Below, piece after piece: positions 8,760 through 16,827 of a DNA stretch of 64,000 nucleotides; position 1 is the stretch's first letter, and every line of letters starts with the position of its first letter. The position numbers and the translations under genes are program-made. The notes under the pieces are model-generated. The model did not search any database, was not told where the DNA came from, and worked only from the letters and a program-made list of their open reading frames with translations. This DNA is from Pontibacter amylolyticus (GTDB taxonomy: Bacteria; Bacteroidota; Bacteroidia; Cytophagales; Hymenobacteraceae): assembly GCF_014638845.1 (NCBI RefSeq), contig NZ_BMFP01000002.1, positions 390,373 through 454,372 of the forward strand, in the 5' to 3' direction.

Positions 8760-9295
8760 TATTCTTTCAGGCTGAAAACGCCTGTTACTTTTTTGATTCT
8801 GTAATTGCTAAAGTCCTGGTTTGCCTCCAGGCCGTGCCCCATCAGGATTTCCTCGGGCGTCGTGATCTTCACAAACTTGTCTGTGTAGATCTGGGCCTTG
8901 GCTTTGTTCCAGTAAAGTTCTTCCGTTTCGAGTTTTTCCTGCTTCTGCAGGTTGTGCACGATCACGTTGCCCCGCACCAGGTATAGGTCTTTGTTGCTCT
9001 CCTGCTTGCCGTAATTGGCCCGTAGCGTGGAAGTCACCGCTTCCCCTTCTTCCAGAAACTCCACGTCAATGCCGTCCGGAAAAACCACATCGCCATTTTC
9101 GTAGTCTTCCTGCATCGGGGTCTGCAGCCTGACCATCACCTTGGCCGAGTCGCTGTACAGGGTCAGCACATTGGCTGTTTCCCGAAAGGGGCCTTCATAT
9201 TTCTTCTCCTGGTCCGGGTCCTTCAGCTCTGTTCCGCAGCCTGCTGCCAAGATGGCCAGCAAGGCGATCAGCACTGAAAAAATAGATCTCGGCAT
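8759..9295 (-). CDS. lptC: LPS export protein LptC (lipoprotein form)
   Basis: LptC links the inner-membrane LptBFG transporter to periplasmic LptA during lipopolysaccharide export. This 178-residue protein begins with a signal and a lipobox (ALLAILAAGC, Cys about 20), typical for the Bacteroidota form, and then shows the LptC/OstA jelly-roll pattern, with VEFLEEGEAVTSTLRANYG, LYLVRGNVIVHNLQKQEKLETEELYWNKAKAQIYTDK and HGLEANQDFSNYRI split over strands. It is the first gene after a terminator and heads the lptC - small protein - CNNM - ppiD block. Confidence 0.9.
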   Translation of the reverse strand: MPRSIFSVLIALLAILAAGCGTELKDPDQEKKYEGPFRETANVLTLYSDSAKVMVRLQTPMQEDYENGDVVFPDGIDVEFLEEGEAVTSTLRANYGKQESNKDLYLVRGNVIVHNLQKQEKLETEELYWNKAKAQIYTDKFVKITTPEEILMGHGLEANQDFSNYRIKKVTGVFSLKE

Positions 9296-9330
9296 GCTTT
9301 TTATCCTTATCGAAAGTGAAGATACTAAAA

Positions 9331-9358
9331 ATTAAAAAAGACCGTCGTCAGAACGGCC
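9331..9358 (-). terminator. Terminator between the outer-membrane protein gene and lptC
   Basis: On the minus strand GGCCGT and ACGGTC (9353-9358 and 9340-9345, one G-U pair) form a hairpin followed by TTTTTTAATTTTT (9339 downward). It ends the coaX - outer-membrane protein transcript. Confidence 0.7.
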
Positions 9359-9390
9359 TGTTTTAATAATGCTTTTAAGGTCGGAATAGT

Positions 9391-10686
9391 TTACTCTATT
9401 CTGCGTTTTACAAACCAGCGGCTGTTGATGGTCACACCTGCACCGAACTGGAAGTAGTTTTCAGCAATCAGGCCCTTGTCAGTCGTACCCCGCTTGCCAT
9501 AGCCCATCATAACGTTCAGTTGGAAAGGAGGCTCAAAGTAATTTCCGCGTCCTATTGGGAATGTTGCGCCTCCTGTAACGGCCATGTCCTTGATGTTCTC
9601 GCCGTTAATGCTGTAGGGGCTCTGGCCGTAGCGCAGACCGCCCCGGTACGTAACACGCTTGAGGTAACTGTCGATGGCGGTTGGGTTGGGCGTGAACTCG
9701 GTACCGAAACCAATCTTATAGCTTTTGCCGAGTTCCTGCTCTCCATCCAGGTTGCGGTAGTCCGACCAGTCCTGCGTCATAAACTCTGTACCGATGGTCA
9801 GGTTAGAGCCATTGTCGTAGCTAATGGAGGCGCTCAGGCTTGGCGGAACATTCACGGAAGATTCTACGCTGTCGGGCAGCATTGGCGCCCCCTTGAGGGC
9901 ATCTCCCAGGTCGCGGCGCTCGTAGGCAGTGCTGCGCTTCGCATTCAGGTCGGTGCCCAGGGTATAAACGGCTCCAGCGCTTATGTAGGACTTGTCAGCG
10001 ATCTTCTTGCGGTAGTTGGCTCCACCCCTGAAAATAAAATCTGTATAGCGGGTGCGCTCCACGTAGGCCACCCGCTCCAGCGAGGCATTGCTGATCGTCG
10101 TATCCGCCACGATAGAGGAAGACTCCTGCGAGATAGTACCGAACAGGTATGAGGCGCTGGCGCCGATTGTCAGACCGTCCGCAATTCGGACACCATGCCC
10201 GAAGTATAGTTCCGAAATACCGCCTTCGCCACTGTATTCGCTGATTACTACGGCTTCCTGCCTGTTCGGCAATGAACCCATGTTTGTGATCTTGTATTCA
10301 ACTGAGCTATAAGGCCTCAGGCTGAGTGCAGAACTCCAGCGCTTGGTAATAGGCACGCCCAGGGTCAGGTAACTGAGGTTGGCATCGCCGTCGCGCTGCG
10401 ACTGGCTGGCGTTTTTCAGGGTTTTATACCTGCCTGCTATACCTACATCAAACACCGTGATGCTATTGTAGTACAGAAGTGCCGGGTTGGCGGTGTTGGA
10501 ATGAAAGCTGTTTCCAGTGCTTACGCCCACATCGCCCATTGCTGCCGTTCGCAGGTTGCCTAAGTTGGTGTTGAGTTCTCCTAATCCGTAGCGGGAGTAA
10601 GGCGAGTTACCGATGCTTTGCGCCTGCACGCCCTGCGCCAGGCACAGTACGGATGCGCAAATAAGTAAACGGAGCGTTTTATACAT
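9391..10686 (-). CDS. Outer-membrane beta-barrel protein, FadL/OMPP1-like
   Basis: A 431-residue protein with a signal peptide (cleavage after GVQAQ at about 23). The mature start SIGNSPYSRYGLGELN and repeated alternating hydrophobic strands (for example SYLTLGVPITKRWSSALSLRPYS, NYFQFGAGVTINSRWF at the C-terminus) are those of a 12-14 stranded barrel with a terminal aromatic pattern. The NxANPALLYYNS segment after the signal resembles the FadL-like family common in Bacteroidota. It overlaps coaX by 8 bases, so the two are coupled. Transport of a hydrophobic compound is a guess from the family. Confidence 0.75.
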   Translation of the reverse strand: MYKTLRLLICASVLCLAQGVQAQSIGNSPYSRYGLGELNTNLGNLRTAAMGDVGVSTGNSFHSNTANPALLYYNSITVFDVGIAGRYKTLKNASQSQRDGDANLSYLTLGVPITKRWSSALSLRPYSSVEYKITNMGSLPNRQEAVVISEYSGEGGISELYFGHGVRIADGLTIGASASYLFGTISQESSSIVADTTISNASLERVAYVERTRYTDFIFRGGANYRKKIADKSYISAGAVYTLGTDLNAKRSTAYERRDLGDALKGAPMLPDSVESSVNVPPSLSASISYDNGSNLTIGTEFMTQDWSDYRNLDGEQELGKSYKIGFGTEFTPNPTAIDSYLKRVTYRGGLRYGQSPYSINGENIKDMAVTGGATFPIGRGNYFEPPFQLNVMMGYGKRGTTDKGLIAENYFQFGAGVTINSRWFVKRRIE

Positions 10687-11398
10687 TATGTCTTAATATT
10701 CTTTGCAGTCCAATCAGGACCAGTTCAGGAATTACAAAGATGGGGTGTTTTACGGTACTTTCAAAAAATCCTGCGTCTCCACCGCAAAGTATAACCACCA
10801 GTTTATCTGATTTTTGACGGTAAGCGCTGATAATTCCCTCTACCTCTGCCACACTACCGCCCAGCACACCGCTCTCCAGCGACTCCTGCGTGGTCTGTCC
10901 GATCAAAGGAAAATTTTCGTGGATTCCTTGTACTAACGGAAGGCGGCCTGTAAAATTATGCAGGGCTTTAAATTTCATCTGGATGCCAGGCGCTATACCT
11001 CCGCCCTGGTAATGGCCGCGCTCATCTATAAAGTCATAGGTGATGGCCGTGCCTGCATCAATCGTGAGGCAGTTGCGCCCGGGAAAGAAATAGTGGGCGG
11101 CCACAGCAGCTGCGATGCGGTCGGCACCCAGTGTTGCGGGCGTCTTGTAATCGTTAGAAACAGGCAGGGCTGTCTGCGCCGAAAGCATGATGATGCTCCC
11201 GGACACTGACAGCCCTGTTTGAATCTTTGCCGCGTCACCACTCACTGACGCAATAATGGCATGGTCAAAAGTCTGGGAGGCTACCGTTTGCGGTAGTCCC
11301 TCCTGTTCTTTAAAACTGCCTTGCGAGACAAGCGCGTCCTCTTCGAAGACACCATACTTACCTCCTGTATTGCCTATGTCAATGGCGATGCTGCGCAT
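10679..11398 (-). CDS. coaX: Type III pantothenate kinase CoaX
   Basis: CoaX phosphorylates pantothenate in the first step of coenzyme A synthesis. The 239-residue protein carries the three ASKHA-fold motifs of the type III family: DIGNTGGKYG (about 6-16), TLGADRIAAA (about 88-97) and TIDAGTAITYDF (about 113-124), followed by GGGIAPGIQMKFKAL. Length fits the family. The start codon lies 4 bases after the stop of the pseudouridine synthase gene, and its end overlaps the outer-membrane protein gene. Confidence 0.95.
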   Translation of the reverse strand: MRSIAIDIGNTGGKYGVFEEDALVSQGSFKEQEGLPQTVASQTFDHAIIASVSGDAAKIQTGLSVSGSIIMLSAQTALPVSNDYKTPATLGADRIAAAVAAHYFFPGRNCLTIDAGTAITYDFIDERGHYQGGGIAPGIQMKFKALHNFTGRLPLVQGIHENFPLIGQTTQESLESGVLGGSVAEVEGIISAYRQKSDKLVVILCGGDAGFFESTVKHPIFVIPELVLIGLQRILRHNV

Positions 11399-11402
11399 AT
11401 GC

Positions 11403-13253
11403 TTACATAAAGTATTTCAGACGAATCACTTCTTTTTCGGACAGGTAGCGCCACTCGCCGCGTGGCAGGTCCTTCTTAGTCAGGCCAGCGTACTGCACGC
11501 GGTCCAGTGTTACTACATCATAACCCAGGTGCTCAAAAATACGGCGCACGATGCGGTTGCGACCTATGTGGATCTCCAGCCCGAGAAACTTCTTTGAGTC
11601 ACCCAGCATGGCCACGTCGTCTACCATCGCTTTGCCGTCCTCCAGCTCCACGCCTTCCACCACTTTCTGGAAATCGTCTTTGGTGATCGGCTTGTCCAAC
11701 TCCACCTGGTAGATTTTCTTGATCTCGTTCGACGGGTGCGTCAGTTTCTGGGCCAGCTCGCCGTCGTTGGTGAACAACAGCAGACCGGTTGTATTGCGAT
11801 CCAGGCGACCTACCGGGAAGATGCGCTCTTTTGAGGATTTCTCCACGAGGCTCATCACGGTCTTGCGGCCTTCCGGATCTTCTGTTGTCGTGATAAAGTC
11901 TTTTGGCTTGTTGAGCAACACGTATACCATCTTCTCGCGGCTCAGCACTTTCTTGCCGTATGTCACGGTATCAGAAGGCTGTACCTTGAAGCCCATTTCG
12001 GTTACGGCTTCACCGTTCACCTTGATCTCGCCTGACAGGATCAGCTCATCCGCCTCACGACGTGAACATACCCCGGCATTGGCAATGTAACGGTTCAGAC
12101 GGATGCTGCCATCCTCGTCTTCGCCCTTGCGGTTGGTTTTCTTAATGCGCGGATTGTCTTTGTAGCGGCGCAGGTCGTAGTTTGGCGTCTCCGGATTGTG
12201 CTCTGAATCGGAGCTGCTGTCGAAACTGCGGCTACGGCGCTCTTCGCCATCTTTGCTGAAGCTGTCTTTGCGGTCGAATGATTTACGTTCGCCTCCTTCA
12301 CGTCGATCACCAAAGGTGCGGCGCTCCCCACCTTCTCTGCGGTCGCCTCCGAAAGAACGTTTCTCGCCACGGTCACCGCCTTCACGGCGATCTCCGAAGC
12401 TACGGCGTTCTTCCCTTTCACCACCTTCTCTGCGGTCACCGTAGGGCTTGCGCTCACGATCTCCTCCGAAAGAACGGCCTTCACCACTCTCTCTTCTGTC
12501 ACCATATGGCTTTCTGTCGCCACCTTCGCGACGGTCACCGTAAGGTTTACGCTCTCTGTCACCGCCTTCGCGACGATCGCCATACGATTTGCGGTCTCTG
12601 TCGCCGCCGAACGAACGACGTTCTCCGCCTTCACGACGGTCGTTGCCAAATGAGCGGCGTTCACCTCTTTCTTCCCGGTTCTCACCAAACGAACGGCGCT
12701 CGCCTCCTTCTTCTCTGTTAGCACGGCTAAAGGATTTTCTCTCGCCACGCTCTGAGTCAAAGCGACGCTCACCACCCTCTTTGCGTTCACCACCTTCACG
12801 GCGATCGCCATAGGATCTGCGTTCGCCTCCCTCGTTGCGTTCGCCATAAGACTTGCGCTCACGGTCTCCTCCAAAAGAGCGACGTTCGCCACCCTCTCTT
12901 CTGTCACCGTATGATTTGCGTTCGCGATCGCCTCCGAAAGAACGGCCTTCGCCGCCTTCTCTGCGATCTCCGTACGACTTTCTTTCTCCACCCTCGCGGC
13001 GCTCTCTGTCACCTCCGAAGCTGCGGCGCTCACCACCTTCGCGGCGGTCGCCGTATGGTTTGCGGTCTCCGCGGTCGTCTCTTCTATCGTTTCCGAAAGA
13101 GCGGCGCTCACCGCCATCTCTTCCTTCGCCTTTATCTCTTCTGTTAAAAATCTTCTTTTCGCCGCGGTCGTTGTACGGTCTGCCTGACTCGTTTCTGTCA
13201 GACGATCTTCTGCCTTCGCCGTCGCGTGAAGGTCTTTCGTTTTCTGTTGCCAT
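11403..13253 (-). CDS. RsuA/RluB-type pseudouridine synthase with long RGG/RE-rich N-terminus
   Basis: The C-terminal half (about 370-616) is a standard rRNA pseudouridine synthase of the RsuA/RluB group: an S4 RNA-binding domain (IRLNRYIANAGVCSRREADELI), then the catalytic motif GRLDRNTTGLLLFTNDGEL with the conserved Asp, and the ending LPRGEWRYLSEKEV. The N-terminal 350 residues are a low-complexity run of Arg, Glu, Gly, Asp, Ser, Phe and Tyr repeats. A repetitive basic extension is common in Bacteroidota homologues but this one is long. It probably binds RNA or forms condensate-like contacts. Which uridine is modified cannot be told. Confidence 0.9.
   Translation of the reverse strand: MATENERPSRDGEGRRSSDRNESGRPYNDRGEKKIFNRRDKGEGRDGGERRSFGNDRRDDRGDRKPYGDRREGGERRSFGGDRERREGGERKSYGDRREGGEGRSFGGDRERKSYGDRREGGERRSFGGDRERKSYGERNEGGERRSYGDRREGGERKEGGERRFDSERGERKSFSRANREEGGERRSFGENREERGERRSFGNDRREGGERRSFGGDRDRKSYGDRREGGDRERKPYGDRREGGDRKPYGDRRESGEGRSFGGDRERKPYGDRREGGEREERRSFGDRREGGDRGEKRSFGGDRREGGERRTFGDRREGGERKSFDRKDSFSKDGEERRSRSFDSSSDSEHNPETPNYDLRRYKDNPRIKKTNRKGEDEDGSIRLNRYIANAGVCSRREADELILSGEIKVNGEAVTEMGFKVQPSDTVTYGKKVLSREKMVYVLLNKPKDFITTTEDPEGRKTVMSLVEKSSKERIFPVGRLDRNTTGLLLFTNDGELAQKLTHPSNEIKKIYQVELDKPITKDDFQKVVEGVELEDGKAMVDDVAMLGDSKKFLGLEIHIGRNRIVRRIFEHLGYDVVTLDRVQYAGLTKKDLPRGEWRYLSEKEVIRLKYFM
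12190..13245. repeat. In-frame degenerate tandem repeat coding for GDRREGGERRSFG-like units
   Basis: About 1.05 kb of the pseudouridine synthase gene is built from related short units that encode combinations of GDRREGGE, RRSFGGDRE and RKSYGDR. Unit length varies, with larger units of about 16-20 residues. Third-base differences between copies show the array is old or has been shuffled, not freshly expanded. Because of the repetition, long spurious open frames appear in other frames on both strands. Confidence 0.9.
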
Positions 13254-13343
13254 TGTCTAATTATTATCGATGCAGTATCGCTACTGTACCCTTGTGTGCA
13301 GTATATGTAAGAATAGTATACTCTAATGAATGATGGGGGTTCG

Positions 13344-13904
13344 CTAGTCGGCTATCTCGCCAATCATGTTTTCTTCTGAGGCGAAATCCTTTAGCTGTGG
13401 AAGGTCCTTGATGTGGTTAATACCGAAGTAGTCCATGAACTTCTGAGACGTGCCGTACAGGACGGGTCTCCCAATGGTGTCGGCTTTACCCTTGATCTCG
13501 ATAAGCTCTTTCTCTAGTAGTTTGTGAATGGCGTAGTCGCAGCCAACGCCACGGATCTGCTCTACAGCCGAGCGGGTGATCGGCTGCTTGTAGGCAATGA
13601 TTGCCAGCGTCTCCAGAGAAGACGCTGACAATTTCTTTTTTGACTTATGCTTCAGGTACGTGCTCACCGTTTCCTGATACTCCGGTTTGGTCAGGAATTG
13701 GTAGCCGCCTCCGATAGCGTATATCTGAAAGGCAAAACCAGCTTCAGCCAGCTGCTGATTGATATTTTCAATCGCCTCCAGCACGTCGCTCACCAGCACC
13801 TCCATTTGCAGCGACTCCGTCAGGCAGCGCTGCACCTCTTCGATGCTGATTGGCGATTGGGCACAAAATACCAGTGCCTGAATATGATTCTGCAGTATAT
13901 TCAA
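13344..13904 (-). CDS. scpB: Segregation and condensation protein ScpB
   Basis: ScpB is the winged-helix subunit that binds ScpA (kleisin) in the SMC complex and helps chromosome condensation. The 186-residue protein has two winged-helix domains; the signature SSLETLAIIAYKQPITRSAVEQIRG, split here as LETLAIIAYKQPITR and EQIRGV, followed by LLEKELIEIKGKADTIGRPVLYGTS, is diagnostic. It starts 12 bases after the DksA-like gene stop and precedes the pseudouridine synthase gene by 90 bases, the gene order commonly found for scpB and rluB. Confidence 0.95.
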   Translation of the reverse strand: MNILQNHIQALVFCAQSPISIEEVQRCLTESLQMEVLVSDVLEAIENINQQLAEAGFAFQIYAIGGGYQFLTKPEYQETVSTYLKHKSKKKLSASSLETLAIIAYKQPITRSAVEQIRGVGCDYAIHKLLEKELIEIKGKADTIGRPVLYGTSQKFMDYFGINHIKDLPQLKDFASEENMIGEIAD

Positions 13905-13916
13905 AGTATAAATTGA

Positions 13917-14306
13917 CTAGTCTTTACGCTGAAGCTTGGCTTCGATGGTATGCTGTGTGTGTGGCACGGCACGCAGTCTCTCTTTCGGGATCAGCTTGTC
14001 CGTCACGATGCACACACCGTAAGTTCCGTTTTTGATGCGGATCAGCGCATTTTCCAACTGCTGGATAAACTTCATCTGACGCGACGCCAGCTGGTTCAGG
14101 CTTTCCTTTTCCGCTGTGTCAGCCCCGTCTTCCAATACCTTGGTTGGAGATGCCGTGTTATCGGTGCCCGAGTCGTTTTTGCGGCTCAGGGTCTCTTTGA
14201 TAAAAGACACTTCCTTGCGTGCGTTCGTCAGCTTCTCCTGAATGATTGCTTCAAATTCTGCCAATTCCTCACGGGAATACCGCTGTTTCTCTTCGTTTGT
14301 GTTCAT
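13917..14306 (-). CDS. TraR/DksA-family protein lacking the zinc-finger cysteines
   Basis: The 129-residue protein has an N-terminal coiled-coil region (about 12-90) and the C-terminal globular segment GTYGVCIVTDKLIPKERLRAVPHTQ, which matches the DksA/TraR zinc-finger region (consensus YGxCxxCGxxIxxxRLxAxPxxxxCxxC). Only the first cysteine (Cys99) remains, so zinc is probably not bound. DksA-like proteins enter the RNA polymerase secondary channel and modulate initiation; that role here is inferred. It is the first gene of the scpB cluster. Confidence 0.85.
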   Translation of the reverse strand: MNTNEEKQRYSREELAEFEAIIQEKLTNARKEVSFIKETLSRKNDSGTDNTASPTKVLEDGADTAEKESLNQLASRQMKFIQQLENALIRIKNGTYGVCIVTDKLIPKERLRAVPHTQHTIEAKLQRKD

Positions 14307-14651
14307 TATACTATCTTAGAACTAGGTTATAGCTTTTTGTCTTGATCCTTAAAAAACCACCCCTTCGTTGTGTTTGCGCTTGTGCCTACTCAACAGCAAA
14401 GGGGAAGTTTTAGTTTACTGCTTCAAACTTATGCCCAAAAACTGAACCACACTGATGTTCAGATTATTATTTAAGCTAAATTTCGTGCAAAAATAGAAGT
14501 TATATCTATAATTTGCTACCCGCCTTCTTTATTTTAATTTTAATTTTGTCTTTCTGCTCTTTTATCCGGCTTGCCGCAATACTGGAATGGAACTTGCTGA
14601 TAGCCTGAACATGATCTGCTTAACTTAGGTTCGATATACTCTCATTAATAT

Positions 14652-15248
14652 ATGAAAAACAAAATAATACTCGCTTTGGCTGCTGCAGCACTCTTTTTTA
14701 TACCTTCCCAACAGGCTCATGCCCAAGCACAACAACCGAATAGAGCCGTGATCAAGGTAAACCCGTTGAGTGCTTTCGCGCTTACGGGCTCTGGTTTTCT
14801 GGAGTATGCCATTACCGATAACCTGAGTGCACAGCTCGGCGCTTCCGTTTCGGGCATCTCTATTTCTGATGTCAAGTTCAGGGGGTATGGCTTCACGCCT
14901 GAGGTGCGGTATTATTTTTCTGAAAACAAAGCGGCGCCCATGGGACCGTATGTGGCAGGCTATGGCCGCATCAGGAGCTTTAAACTGACAATGGATAAGC
15001 AGGATGAAGAAGGCCGCGACTACAGCGCCACTTACAAACCAATAGGGGCCGGTGTGGCCATCGGCAACCAGTGGATCTTTAACAGCGGCTTTACCTTCGA
15101 TGTGTTCCTGGGAGCCGGCTACAACGGCGGCAACCTGAAGGTGAACGTTGGGACAGAGGAAGACTTTGATACAGGTATAATCGGCGACATGCTTTTGGGA
15201 GGCGGTTTTTCCGTTCGGCCAGGTATAGCGATCGGCTATAATTTTTAA
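14652..15248 (+). CDS. Outer-membrane beta-barrel protein, DUF3575-like
   Basis: A 198-residue protein with a signal peptide (about 1-24, cleavage after QAHAQ). The pattern NPLSAFALTGSGFLEYAITDNLSAQLG, EVRYYFSENKAAPMGPYVAGYG and the glycine-rich terminal strands (GGGFSVRPGIAIGYNF, last residue Phe) fit the small DUF3575 barrel family. Function is unknown; such proteins are often stress- or growth-state-induced envelope proteins. The 345-base gap before it (14307-14651) is AT-rich and shows no gene; its promoter could not be placed with confidence. Confidence 0.8.
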   Translation: MKNKIILALAAAALFFIPSQQAHAQAQQPNRAVIKVNPLSAFALTGSGFLEYAITDNLSAQLGASVSGISISDVKFRGYGFTPEVRYYFSENKAAPMGPYVAGYGRIRSFKLTMDKQDEEGRDYSATYKPIGAGVAIGNQWIFNSGFTFDVFLGAGYNGGNLKVNVGTEEDFDTGIIGDMLLGGGFSVRPGIAIGYNF

Positions 15249-15284
15249 ACTGCCTATACCTATCTTTTCTTACACAAAATCAAA

Positions 15285-15316
15285 AAAGGCCCTTGCTATG
15301 ACTAGCAAGGGCCTTT
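15285..15316. terminator. Two-way terminator between DUF3575 gene and ribH
   Basis: A perfect 13-bp stem AAAGGCCCTTGCT/AGCAAGGGCCTTT (15285-15297, 15304-15316) with a 6-base loop lies between convergent genes and has A/T tails on both sides, so it can stop both transcripts. Confidence 0.85.
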
Positions 15317-15344
15317 CTGTTATACCTCTATACCTGCTCCTGGT

Positions 15345-15821
15345 CTAGAAGCTCAGCATGTGGATGGCCGCTGCGGCTGCCTCTACGCCTTTGTTGCCGT
15401 GCTTGCCGCCGGCTCTGTCCAGGGCCTGCTCCAGGTTATTGGTCGTTACCAGGCCAAACGAGACAGGCTTGTTGAACTTGAGGGACACATTGGTGAGGCC
15501 GTTCGCTACCGCGTGGTTGATGTAGTCGTCGTGCTTGGTGTCGCCCTTGATCACAACGCCGATACAGATCACCGCATCGATCTCTTCCTGCAAAGCCAGG
15601 AACTGTGCACCCAGTGTTAGCTCGAAGCTGCCAGGCACCGTGTTGCGGAAGATGTTCTCCTTTTTGGCGCCGTGCTGCAGCAAGGTATCAATAGCGCCTG
15701 CACACAGTACATCGGTTATCTCATGGTGCCAGTCGGCCACTACAATGCCAAACCGCTTTTCAGATATATCGCCGAAGCCCTCTTTCTTATAGTCGTTCAG
15801 GTTTTTGAGAGAAGTAGCCAT
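15345..15821 (-). CDS. ribH: 6,7-dimethyl-8-ribityllumazine synthase
   Basis: RibH condenses the ribityl-aminopyrimidine with dihydroxybutanone phosphate to make lumazine, the step before riboflavin. The 158-residue protein has the family motifs VADWHHEIT (substrate-binding Trp), VPGSFELTLGAQ, GVVIKGDTKHDDYI (catalytic His in the TKHDD block) and FGLVTTNNLEQALDRAGGKHGNKG. Length is normal. The gap before its start (15822-15860) contains a short direct repeat of GGTTAAATTGTT. It is separated from the upstream TPR gene by a terminator. Confidence 0.97.
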   Translation of the reverse strand: MATSLKNLNDYKKEGFGDISEKRFGIVVADWHHEITDVLCAGAIDTLLQHGAKKENIFRNTVPGSFELTLGAQFLALQEEIDAVICIGVVIKGDTKHDDYINHAVANGLTNVSLKFNKPVSFGLVTTNNLEQALDRAGGKHGNKGVEAAAAAIHMLSF

Positions 15822-15932
15822 GGTTAAATTGTTGATGGTTAAATTGTTTAATTGTTGACTTGCAGGTATAGGACCACGCCATACAGCAGGTATAGCGCTT
15901 CCGTTCCATGCCCCGCTAGCCTAAAAAAAGAA

Positions 15933-15963
15933 GCGCTTTTGCCGGAAAGACAAAAGCGCTTTT
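15933..15963 (-). terminator. Terminator of the TPR membrane-protein gene
   Basis: An 11-bp stem AAGCGCTTTTG/CAAAAGCGCTT (15933-15943, 15953-15963) lies just past the stop at 15991; on the minus strand it is followed by CTTTTTTTAGG. Confidence 0.8.
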
Positions 15964-15990
15964 TATATCCAGGCCTTCGCCTATCGGATC

Positions 15991-16710
15991 TTACTTGGCA
16001 GCAGCTGTGCCGGCCAGTGACTCGGCAAGCGCCTTGTACTTTTTGGCATCGGTTACCTCAGCTGAGGTCGCATAATCCTTGATGATCTTGTCATACACGT
16101 TGACAGCAGCCTTGAAGTCGTTGGCAGCTTCGTACGCTACGGCAGCCTTCATCAGGTACTGTGGTGAGAATAATGCGTTGCTGTTGTGGTTAGCAGCTTT
16201 GTTATACAGGTCAGCTGCCTCCTTGTACTTGCCCTGCTCAGAGAGTGCATCGCCTGTCAGGCTGTAAGCACGCGCCTGCATCAGGTAGTCATCCGACTTG
16301 AAGCCCTCTAAGTGAGCCTGTGCCTCGGCAAAATTTCCCTGCTTCAGTAAAGCAACGCCAGCGTAGAAGTTGGCCAGGTTGCCAGCCTCTGTTCCGCTAT
16401 ACTCGTCCGCAATGCTGAGCAAACCGTCGTACTGTCCGTCGCCGTTCAGGGCTTTGTTCAGCGAGTCGGCTTCGAAGTAGTATACTGCCTGGAACATGGC
16501 TTCGTGCGCCTCCTGGTTCTGGGTAGTGCGGTGGTTATAATACAGGAAACCTGCAACAACAATAGCGGCAATGGCGGCAAACACACCGAGCAGCTTGGTC
16601 TTGTTTTTCTTCACAAAGTCCTCCGAGTGCGCCAGGCGTTCAGCCAACACCTCCGGATTCTCTACCAGCTCCTCAAACTCGCTGTGCTTCTTTACTGTCT
16701 CTTTTGCCAT
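15991..16710 (-). CDS. Membrane-anchored TPR protein (YfgM-like architecture)
   Basis: The 239-residue protein has a cytoplasmic charged head, one membrane helix at about 37-58 (LLGVFAAIAAIVVAGFLYY) and a periplasmic tail with TPR-like pairs (NFYAGVALLKQGNFAEAQAHLEG, ALSEQGKYKEAADLYNKAANH, AVNVYDKIIKDYATSAEV). This single-helix plus TPR arrangement is that of YfgM, which works with PpiD at the translocon in Enterobacteria. In Bacteroidota a homologous TPR gene is commonly next to ribH. A role in handling exported proteins is inferred from architecture. Confidence 0.85.
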   Translation of the reverse strand: MAKETVKKHSEFEELVENPEVLAERLAHSEDFVKKNKTKLLGVFAAIAAIVVAGFLYYNHRTTQNQEAHEAMFQAVYYFEADSLNKALNGDGQYDGLLSIADEYSGTEAGNLANFYAGVALLKQGNFAEAQAHLEGFKSDDYLMQARAYSLTGDALSEQGKYKEAADLYNKAANHNSNALFSPQYLMKAAVAYEAANDFKAAVNVYDKIIKDYATSAEVTDAKKYKALAESLAGTAAAK

Positions 16711-16732
16711 TAGTTTAATTGAAATAAGAACT

Positions 16733-16765
16733 CAAAAATAGAAATTAAAAGCGATTCGTTCCAAA
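16733..16765 (-). promoter_or_regulatory. Promoter of the TPR membrane-protein gene
   Basis: On the minus strand TTTG (16762-16765) is separated by 21 bases from TATTTTTG (16733-16740), a match to the Bacteroidota form TTTG-N19-21-TAnnTTTG. Transcription would start about 16726, 16 bases before the ATG at 16710. Confidence 0.55.
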
Positions 16766-16827
16766 TCTCATAAGACCAGAACATCAAATTTATGTTTTTT
16801 AATTCCTAATCTTTAAATATTTAGAAT

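Noticed and set aside
12095..13117. 340-codon minus-strand frame rich in Ala, Val and Glu
   Set aside because: It is a shifted reading of the repetitive DNA of the pseudouridine synthase gene; the repeat has no stops in several frames.
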